From Macrostomum hystrix (taxonomy: Eukaryota > Platyhelminthes > Macrostomidae): 64,000 bases of DNA. The position numbers and the translations under genes are program-made. Shown here piece after piece: positions 31,451 to 38,949 of the stretch. Every line of letters starts with the position of its first letter. Positions within the stretch are counted from its first letter, which is position 1. The stretch covers positions 17,550,501-17,614,500 of the forward strand of contig CATNEN010000001.1 of assembly GCA_950097015.1 (NCBI GenBank). The letters are read 5' to 3'. The notes under the pieces are model-generated. The model searched no databases and was not told where the DNA came from. It was given only the letters and a program-made list of their open reading frames with translations.

Positions 31451-32999
31451 CTTTGCTGAAGGAACCATTGCTGTAATTCCTAGCACCTGGCTTGATTCCA
31501 ATTCTAACACAGTTTACTTCCCACCTGCCAGTGATGACCATCGGAAAATGTATTCTAAGAGCCCAATGGCTAACTGGGACGAATATCATGAATTCAAAAT
31601 CGTATTTCGAAGTAGTAAGTGTAACTTTGCTTTTATTTTCAAGAAACAATTTTTTAGCTATCGTTTAAAGTGTTTAAACAATTCGTTTAACTTCAGATGA
31701 ATATGCGACTGCTGTCGATAAGGAAAAGAAGTACCAATTTTCAAGTCTCTCTTGCAGCGACTCAGATCATGAATTGGCTAGGAAAAGAAGACGTCCTGAA
31801 GGTATGTTTTCAGGTGGATATACTATAATGCATTTTTCCTAATGTATTGACTTGAAATTATTTTCCCGTGCTTATCAAATGCAGAATCCAGGTTAATCGA
31901 CAAACATCCTGCGAATAAAAGAAGCAGTGACACGAGCATCTCAAGATATGAACAGACTAGTGATGACGATGATCCAGTGCCGCCACCTCTTTATGTAAGA
32001 GTAATGACCGCTTACAATCAGAGTCTGCCACTGGGATCTGCAGCTGCCACTTTCATGGACGCGACTACGACACCCAAGTCGGCTGCTGCGGTGACGCCTA
32101 GCAACGTTGCGACAACCGTGGCTGCTGCGGGGGTGACGCCTAGCAACGTTGCGACAACCGTGGCTGCTGCGGGGTTGACGCCTAGCAACGTTGCGACAAC
32201 CGTGGCTGCTGCGGGGTTGACGCCTAGCAACGTTGCGACAACCGTGGCTGCTGCGGGGGTGACGCCTAGCAACGTTGCGACAACCGTGGCTGCTGCGGGG
32301 GTGACGCCTAGCAACGTTGCAACAACCGTGGCTACTGCTTCAACTCAACCGAAGCTCTTAGACTCTCTAGACGTGACATTAACGCCAAGAGGTGCAAGCG
32401 CCAGAAATTCCGCAGCCAGGAATGCTGATTTCGGCATCAGCAATGAGGCCTTTGAATCTATTGCCACTGAGCTATTGGCAGAACGTGGAGCAAACAGAGA
32501 CGCAACAACTGGTCCTAGTCACCTCCGTCTTCTTTGTGCGACGTTTGTCTTGGTTAGAGAAAACAATCAAATGCTTCGCAATCTCATTTCAAAACAGCAG
32601 ATAAGTTCTGCAAACGTGCTTCAGCAACTTCCTTGCCATTTACCAATTGGAACAATTGGTGATCTAAAATTGTTCGAAGAGCACCTAAATGAAAATGAAA
32701 ATGTCGTTCTGAATTCAATCGGTCGGATCGGTGGTTCAGATGTGCGATCTGCCACGTACATGGCATGTAAGACAACCATTTCAGTCAATGTGGCAAAGGT
32801 TCTGAATTGGGCTGGGACAAATCGGGCTTCGGAAAAAGCTTCACTAAGAGATGAATTTCCAAAAACCTTTGACTACATTCTCAAACTGACTCGTTTAAGT
32901 CAACCTGATGCGAGTCGAGAAGCTGTTATCGATGCAGTTCAGCGTTGGTTGAAAAAAGCCCCGTTCGCAAAAAAAGACAGTGCTAATGCCGCAGAGTAG
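31425..32999 (+). CDS. DUF4806 accessory protein of the transposon, 469 aa, three exons
   Basis: Exons 31,425-31,614, 31,697-31,801 and 31,885-32,999 join in phase across GT-AG introns of 82 and 83 bp. The N-terminus (WLVVSFAEGTIAVIPSTWL ... W) matches the motif usually found at the start of DUF4806 proteins. Exon 2 and the start of exon 3 are basic and Ser/Asp-rich (RKRRRPE). Six 14-residue repeats follow (VTPSNVATTVAAAG). The C-terminal ~170 residues form the DUF4806 domain (LPIGTIGDLKLFEEHL ... LNWAGTN ... AVQRWLKKAPF). The domain's role is not established. Such genes recur next to tnp2-like transposases in invertebrates, to my knowledge. An acceptor at 31,417-31,418 suggests an upstream exon or alternative splicing from the transposase transcript. 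Confidence 0.75.
32088..32340 (+). repeat. 42-bp coding repeat, six copies
   Basis: Near-identical 42-mers (GTGACGCCTAGCAACGTTGC and the following 22 nt) within exon 3 of the DUF4806 gene, each encoding 14 residues. Identity at silent sites indicates recent expansion. Confidence 0.92.
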
Positions 33000-33929
33000 G
33001 CCCAATTTTTTCCTTAAACATAGTTGACTTAATTATCATGCTTTGATTTTTATGCCATCAACATCCTAATAATTTTTTCTGTATTTTTTGTTCCAGTTCT
33101 ATTCGCTTTTTCATTTATTTGCTCACATTTTTTCTGGGGTCGTTACTTCCCACAATGACAGCGCAACCAAGACCGAATTTAGGGGGCGCCGCCCCGAAAT
33201 GCTAACCAAACCACTGTCCTTGTTACATAAGGGCCCTCATACTTGTCGCCCCTAATAATATTTGAGAGCCTTATACTTAACGCCCCCTTTTTGCGGCACA
33301 ACGACGCCCATTAGTTTGCCATCTTTTGTATTACTTGATGTAGGTCTTTTATGTGTTATGTGTCGAGAAAATAAGAATAAAAAACTGAGCTTATGTATTG
33401 TTGTATGTATTAAATGTATAGTTGGCCAGGAGGAACGAGGAGATAAGAGGTGGCTGGCCCCGCAGCCAATCAGAAAAATAAGAGAGAATGCGAGGAGACA
33501 GCCATATGGAGAAGTAAGCTGACAGAGGGACAAGAGTGCAGGTAAACTCAACAAAGATGAGAGGCGGTGAATTCAAGGAAAGATTGATAGTCGCAACACC
33601 CAAAAAATGGAGACATTTTTACATTCGAGTAAAACTGGGAAGTAGATTCGAGTGGCGGTGGGTTGAGGAAACTTACACTGTTTCTATTAGAAGTATTTTT
33701 TTATTACCGTATCTATTTAAATAGCTAAATATATTGCAATGTTTAAAGTAATTGTCACACTTTATTGGACAACTTAGTGGAATTACACATTTGAAAATAT
33801 TTATTTGGTCAGTTTAATTGCATGATTTTGGTTCACTGTCTTATTCTTGCTCCAATTAATACTTTTGTTGCATTGGCAACGGTGCGTTATGAAAAATATA
33901 TAGTATAAAATCAGCACGGAAAAAACCGT

Positions 33930-34110
33930 TAGGTTATAGTCAGTTATTGTGGAATAAAGTAACGTTAAAATTCTAACGGAAAACTAACATTAGTCTAACG
34001 ACCGAACTAACGGAAAGACTAACGTTAAAGTCTAACGTAAACCTAACGGAAATTCGTTCGTCCTGTAACGTTTTTCTAACGTGCTTCTAACGTCAGACCT
34101 TGGACTAGGG
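33930..34110. promoter_or_regulatory. Subterminal CTAACG repeats of the transposon
   Basis: About twelve CTAACG/AACGTTA motifs in both orientations just inside the right terminus; about four lie inside the left terminus (28,690-28,755). By analogy with CACTA elements these are candidate transposase binding sites. Confidence 0.6.
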
Positions 34111-34311
34111 AAGGACTCCATCACTCCCACTCTGATGACGTCTGATGACGACCAAATCAGGTTTACCTCCATTCCGATTGGACAACCGGGTCTAGACTGT
34201 CTAATTGGAGGTAACTGGCTAAAACTAAACAATAAAACGACCATAGAGGTCGAACTGCCAACTCAGCACAACTATTACTTTTAGTTAAGATCTTCTACAA
34301 AGCACGACAAA

Positions 34312-34698
34312 ATGGAACAACTGGTCCGTCGCATTGAAAATGATAAAATCAGCCACCTCGTTCTTTACCGAGGACCAGGAAGCCGGAAGCCCGTCTACCC
34401 GAGCCCGAATACGTACCGGAAGTACATTGTTAAGGGCCTAAAGTTTGGTCCTATTTCAAGGAGGCAGGCCATTCAAATGTCGCCTTTTGGAAGTGTTCCT
34501 TTCAAGAGAGGCGACAAAATGCCTTCCAGTGAATTGACCGATTGTCAAAGACTTTTGACTTTTAAGACTTCACTAACAGTAGAAGTAATGGCTTGTTACT
34601 TACAATGCTTTTTTATTCTATTCTTTTTATTTCGAATCGCTTCCATGCTTCTAATGTTTTTTGTATTTTTACTTTTATTTGAACACTGTATGTGCTGA
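34312..34698 (+). CDS. Partial gene related to the 15,831 gene
   Basis: An ORF whose first ~60 residues resemble exon 1 of the 15,831 gene: VRRIENDKISHLVLYRGPGS then YPSPNTYRKYI, against VRRKILKLVIFSGPGSSSP then PSLKNFRSYI. From about residue 85 the translation becomes a hydrophobic run typical of intron read-through. A splice donor probably lies near 34,560-34,590, but I could not choose it with confidence and no later exon was found. The gene may be cut by the nearby transposon. Confidence 0.35.
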   Translation: MEQLVRRIENDKISHLVLYRGPGSRKPVYPSPNTYRKYIVKGLKFGPISRRQAIQMSPFGSVPFKRGDKMPSSELTDCQRLLTFKTSLTVEVMACYLQCFFILFFLFRIASMLLMFFVFLLLFEHCMC

Positions 34699-34881
34699 GC
34701 ACATTGTGCTAACAGAACGGTAATAGTAATGCTAATCGTTAATTGCTTTTCATAATAAAATGTCTATATGTAATTAGTCATTGTATTTTACAGGCAAATA
34801 AAATTTTTAGGTCGCAAACGAAAATAAACTATCATGTGTGTACTTGTGCAATTGTCTAGTAGTCACTTTTCAGTTTTACTT

Positions 34882-35149
34882 AATAAGACTGGCAGAATAT
34901 CGCTCAAATGCTCCTACTATAAGTATGATGTGCTGTAGACTGCTGAGCAGCCTCCAGGCAATCTGTGAGTCAGGCTGTTCTAGGTCTGTGGGAGGGCTGG
35001 GGTGTAGGTAGTTTGTGGTTCCCGTGCACTCTTTCTCTCTCTCGTTCCAGCTCTGTCTGCGCACTGAGTCACATTGCACACCATGGTGCAATCGCTTCGG
35101 TTCGGAATAAGACTGGCAGAATATCGCTCAAATGCTCCTACTATAAGTA
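34882..35149 (+). repeat. Pair of exact 44-bp direct repeats
   Basis: Identical sequences at 34,882-34,925 and 35,106-35,149, starting AATAAGACTGGCAGAATATC, bracket 180 bp. Too short for LTRs. It may be a local duplication or the footprint of an insertion. Confidence 0.9.
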
Positions 35150-35306
35150 GAGCACAGTCTGACGAATACGCCGGGTGGTGTTAGCGTTATGGTAGCACAA
35201 CTTCTTTACTTTGCTAGCACCTTTCAGTCTTCAGTTCTTCATGCGTTTGCCGGATCCTTCCGAATTAGAGACCATACGGTCAAGAAGAGCGGAAATATCC
35301 AGACAG

Positions 35307-35346
35307 AACCGCATCCAAGCCAGTGTGTCACATTACTGGTGTGGTT
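35307..35346 (+). ncRNA. Conserved 5' leader hairpin of the AlkB-LINE (element B)
   Basis: Outer stem AACCGCA (35,307-35,313) with TGTGGTT (35,340-35,346), one G-U pair. Inner stem CCAGT (35,320-35,324) with ACTGG (35,335-35,339). The CCAAG bulge and CACATT loop end are shared with 25,163-25,202, while stem sequences differ with compensation. Its role (ribozyme, promoter, translation or RNA-binding site) is unknown. Confidence 0.7.
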
Positions 35347-35364
35347 TTAGGAGCCGCTCAGCCA

Positions 35365-35660
35365 GCTTTTTACCTCTCTAAGGGGTAAACCCTCATAGTC
35401 GACTAGGTTAGGTTAGTTCTTCTCCTTGCCTCCTCTCTAAGAGGAAGCCCCTTTTTCCTTCTCCCCTGCCTCCTCTCTAAGAGGAGGGCCTTCTCCCTTC
35501 TCCCCTTCCTGCTCCTCCTCCTCTCCCCTTCCTCCTCCTCTCCCTGCTACCCTCTCTAAGAGGCTAGCCCCTGCCCCTTTCCTCTGCCCCTGCTCCCTGC
35601 TACCCTCTTTAGAGGTTAGCCCCTGCTCCTGTCCCTGTTCCCGTCCTTTTTTTGCTTCTC
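35365..35660 (+). promoter_or_regulatory. Pyrimidine-rich leader with CTCTAAGAGG mini-hairpins
   Basis: CT-rich tract with repeated self-complementary CCTCTCTAAGAGG-type units (about 35,431, 35,470 and 35,551), a variant CTCTTTAGAGG (about 35,605) and CCTCTCTAAGGGG near 35,373. Element A has equivalents (CTCCTTAAGGAG near 25,288 and CTCGTTAGAGGAG near 25,310). It could be a tandem structured leader. Confidence 0.55.
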
Positions 35661-36205
35661 TCGTGCTTCTTTTACTTTTGCTTTATTACTTTTAGTTTTA
35701 CTTTTAGTTTTATAGTTTTAATTACTGTTTTACTATAGTTTTACTTTATTTATACTGTTTTACTTTATTTACAGTTTTATAATTTAATTGCTCTCCTTAT
35801 TGAATTTAACTGCGTTATACTACTTTTATCATCGTATTTGCATATTTACTACTTTTACTTAATTGCTTTATACTACTTTTATCGTAATTGCATTTAAATT
35901 GCACTTTTAATTGAATTTAATTCATTTAATTCATTTAATTCATTTAATTGTTTACAGGTTTACAGGTTTACAGGTTTTACTTTAATTTATACTACTTTTA
36001 ATTGAATTTATACTACTCTTACATTTAATTGCTTAATTACTTTACAGGTTTTACTTTAATTGAATTTTTACTACTTACATTTAATTGCTTTACAATTTTA
36101 CTATAATTTACTTACTTTATTACTCACTCTTCTCACTCATCTATCCCTTGGATCCGGCACCACACTCCACTTAGCTTAGCTGTTTATTAAATTAGTAATT
36201 AGAAA
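35660..36205 (+). other. AT-rich part of the LINE leader, no gene
   Basis: T-rich sequence with degenerate TTTACTTT, ATTTAATTC and TTTACAGG repeats before the ORF1 start. No coding potential was seen. Confidence 0.6.
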
Positions 36206-38881
36206 ATGTCGACAAAGCCAAAGAATCCAAAGGACCCCAAGCCAATCAAGCCGCCGCAGCCGCCACCAGTACAAACCAAGCGCAATCTCCGCCAATCAAC
36301 CGACGCAGTCGCCCAAGCCGCAGCCACAGACAAGAAGCAGCGACGTCAGTCCGCAGCCCCAACGCCAGCCAGCAGCAACATTACCGAGGACACTGAGATG
36401 CTTTCTCCTCCTGCATCCAGTACATCCTCTCCCAACACCACCATCGTCCAAGTCCAAGTCCAAGCCCAAGTCCCAGCCCAAGTCCAAGCCCAAGACCAAG
36501 TCCCAGCCCAAGTCCAAGTCCAAGCCCAAGCCCAAGCCCAAGTCCAAGCCCAAGTCCAAGCCCAAGCCGACAAGCCAAGCCCGATCAGCAGTCCGAGCGA
36601 CACCAATTCTGTATCGACGGCGGCGAGTGCACGCAACTCCACAGGTTCGACCTCTTCTACTTGCACTTCCACATCGTCCAAAAGCCTTGACTTGCTAGCC
36701 ATCAATAGTCTTGGGTGCTACACCAAATTTCTTATTCTTGACACCTGTCCAGTCGATTTCTATCCGAACGCTTTCACTAATCTTGCCGATGACCTCCTCA
36801 AGACCATCCAGGACGAGATTCTTCCTCTTGCCACAACGCACCGCTCTCAAGGTCGTCCGGAACCGAGACAAATTGTCTGGTACGGACCCTCTTATTCTTA
36901 TTCCGGTGAGACCATCCAGGCTAACAACAACTGGCATCCAATCATCCGCAATCTTGCTCAACTCCTGTCGTCTCAACTTGACTTACCGGCCTTCAATTCT
37001 TGCCTTGTCAACGTCTACCGAACCGGCAACGACTTTGTTGGATTCCACTCCGACAACGAGCCCGAACTTGGGCGCAATCCAGTCATCGCATCTCTTTCTC
37101 TTGGCGCCACGCGAGAATTCCGATTCCGAGCCACCTCCAACCGAGCAACTCTTCATTCCGAACCTCTTTATCACGGTAGTCTCATCGTCATGCGAGGAGA
37201 AACCCAGTCACTTTGCCAGCACTCCATCATCCAGGACGCCCGCGTCAAAGGCATGCGTGTAAATCTTACCTTCCGAGTTACTTCTCCAGCCATCCAGGAC
37301 ATCAATGACTTCCAACAAGCTCCATCCAAGCCGTCCAATCCTCTTGACACTTCCGTCTATGAAATCGTCGAGGTTAGCGACAAGACCATCATCGAGGAAG
37401 ATTCTTCTCCTTCTACTTCGCAACGACAAGGCAATTCTTCTGTCCATGACAGCCAATTTCCGGATCAGCCTCCTTCTTCTTCTCAGCCAAAAGGAAACTC
37501 CAAGGTCGCACCAGTGCTCTTCCTCCTTCCAAAATCGACTCTTGACGAGCTTAGGTTCGAGAGGTTCCTTAAGGATAACTTCCCGACAGTTCGCATCAAG
37601 TCCGTCCAACGCTGCTTCTACTCTTCTGGCTTCAAGGTCTTTGCTCTTGACTTTCAAGGTTACCAGCATCTCACTTCTGACGAACTTAAGCATCCAACCA
37701 TCGACGGCATCGAGGTAGAACGCCGCCTTCCCATCCGACGTGAGGACGCCCAGGTTAATTCCAGACGTCTTCCAGCCAACATCACGACTCCAAAAGCCTT
37801 GTCTTTCATCATCCGTCAGGTATCTCTTGCAACAGATCTTAAGGACCTTCTCTTGAGAATCCAGTCGGTCGAGCCCAACATCTCAGGCATTGTCCGGATT
37901 ATCTCTTCTTCTTCCAACGAGCCAACTCAATTTGTCCGAGCCTTCACAACAGACTTAGGTACGCAAGCCCGATGCATTTCCAAAGGCATCCACATCGGGT
38001 TCTTCCACTTCCGATGCGAAGCCAGCAGGTCACCTCCTCCACTAATGGCAACTCAGTGTGGTCACTGTCAGGCATTCGGCCACCATTCCAAACAATGTGA
38101 TCGTCGACCAAGGTGCAGGGTCTGTGGGTCCGATCACCTAACGTCCGAGTGTGACAGTAGGCATCCCAGCATCCCAGGTGCCTTCATCCGGTGCGCCAAC
38201 TGCAAAGGTCCACATCAGTCCACTGACAAGGCATGTCCGGCAAGGCAGGCAGCCAACAACCGAGTCCAGGCATGGGCATCTAAAAACCTTCCTCATCAAG
38301 TTCAACGTCCTCCTCCTCCGAGGAGTTACGCCGCAGCTCTAGCTCCTCCACAACAACGCCAGCAACGCCAAGCTATTCCTCCTCTCATGCAAATTCCAAC
38401 ACTGCCGAACAACGACTCCAGCGAGGACTTCCCTTCTCTTCCAAACTCTTTGGTACCAAGGCAACCTTTGGTAAACCAGGTCTCTTGCCTTCTCCAAAAC
38501 GAGGCACTCGCCGCCGCCGCAGCAGCACCGGCCGAGAACAACTACTACGAGCCGTCAAGGAACGCCCTGCTACCAACGCCGCCAAGATCCAGGCGTCCGG
38601 AACCAGTGACGACCCAGGTTCCGCCAACACCAGCAACCCCGGGCGACAGGCAGGCGCCGATTGGCCCGAAGGTCCACGCCCTGGAACTACTGCAAGCAGT
38701 CGCCTTCGCACTAGTCCACGCAGCATTCGCCAAGCCTGAAAATAAGACAGTGGCCGGACTCGTAGAGGCGTCCATCCAGCTGGTTCAATTAGCAACCGGG
38801 TGGCGGCCTCCGACCGTTTGGACGGCTCAACTATGCGACAATTTAAGTAAACTACAATCGTCTCTAGATTCAGCTGTTTAA
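36206..38881 (+). CDS. LINE ORF1: AlkB dioxygenase fused to gag-like zinc-knuckle protein
   Basis: 891 residues. Residues 1-160 are disordered, Pro/Gln/Ser-rich, with QVQAQVQAQ repeats. Residues ~165-357 are an AlkB-type 2-oxoglutarate/Fe(II) dioxygenase: FNSCLVNVYRTGNDFVGFHSD gives iron ligands His281 and Asp283, QHS gives His339, and RVNLTFR gives Arg351 and Arg357 for 2-oxoglutarate and fold. All key residues are present. A Ser-rich linker follows, then an RRM-like gag region (~435-610) and three zinc knuckles from Cys618 (CGHCQAFGHHSKQC, CRVCGSDHLTSEC, CANCKGPHQSTDKAC). The C-terminus is Ala/Pro-rich. AlkB enzymes remove alkyl groups from nucleic acids, so the protein could repair or edit its RNA or cDNA in the ribonucleoprotein; this is inference. 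Confidence 0.9.
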   Translation: MSTKPKNPKDPKPIKPPQPPPVQTKRNLRQSTDAVAQAAATDKKQRRQSAAPTPASSNITEDTEMLSPPASSTSSPNTTIVQVQVQAQVPAQVQAQDQVPAQVQVQAQAQAQVQAQVQAQADKPSPISSPSDTNSVSTAASARNSTGSTSSTCTSTSSKSLDLLAINSLGCYTKFLILDTCPVDFYPNAFTNLADDLLKTIQDEILPLATTHRSQGRPEPRQIVWYGPSYSYSGETIQANNNWHPIIRNLAQLLSSQLDLPAFNSCLVNVYRTGNDFVGFHSDNEPELGRNPVIASLSLGATREFRFRATSNRATLHSEPLYHGSLIVMRGETQSLCQHSIIQDARVKGMRVNLTFRVTSPAIQDINDFQQAPSKPSNPLDTSVYEIVEVSDKTIIEEDSSPSTSQRQGNSSVHDSQFPDQPPSSSQPKGNSKVAPVLFLLPKSTLDELRFERFLKDNFPTVRIKSVQRCFYSSGFKVFALDFQGYQHLTSDELKHPTIDGIEVERRLPIRREDAQVNSRRLPANITTPKALSFIIRQVSLATDLKDLLLRIQSVEPNISGIVRIISSSSNEPTQFVRAFTTDLGTQARCISKGIHIGFFHFRCEASRSPPPLMATQCGHCQAFGHHSKQCDRRPRCRVCGSDHLTSECDSRHPSIPGAFIRCANCKGPHQSTDKACPARQAANNRVQAWASKNLPHQVQRPPPPRSYAAALAPPQQRQQRQAIPPLMQIPTLPNNDSSEDFPSLPNSLVPRQPLVNQVSCLLQNEALAAAAAAPAENNYYEPSRNALLPTPPRSRRPEPVTTQVPPTPATPGDRQAPIGPKVHALELLQAVAFALVHAAFAKPENKTVAGLVEASIQLVQLATGWRPPTVWTAQLCDNLSKLQSSLDSAV

Positions 38882-38949
38882 ATTCATTGATTATATGTTT
38901 GCAACCGAACCATCTGGGCTAGAACTGAAAACTAAGATAGAACTGGAAA

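Larger units (their letters stand above)
28677..34110 (+). mobile_element. CACTA/tnp2-like DNA transposon, 5.4 kb
   Basis: Bounded by inverted termini: CCCTAGTCCA at 28,677 and its complement TGGACTAGGG ending 34,110. Imperfect pairing continues inward to a GACGTTAG/AACGTTAG segment. Both subterminal regions are packed with CTAACG/AACGTTA motifs (about four on the left, about a dozen at 33,930-34,095), typical of CACTA-type elements. The flanking dinucleotide AA on both sides may be the target duplication. Inside are a transposase and a DUF4806 gene on the plus strand. The terminal sequence is not CACTA, so the superfamily label rests on the transposase. Confidence 0.78.

Noticed and set aside
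32018-32314. Minus-strand ORF with repeated ATVVATLLGV
   Set aside because: Antisense of the 42-bp coding repeat in the DUF4806 gene.
34882-35149. 44-bp direct repeats as long terminal repeats of a small retroelement
   Set aside because: Too short, no TG..CA ends, primer-binding site or polypurine tract.
36296-36705. Minus-strand Gly/Leu- and Trp/Ala-repeat ORFs
   Set aside because: Antisense reading of the QVQAQ repeat of LINE ORF1.
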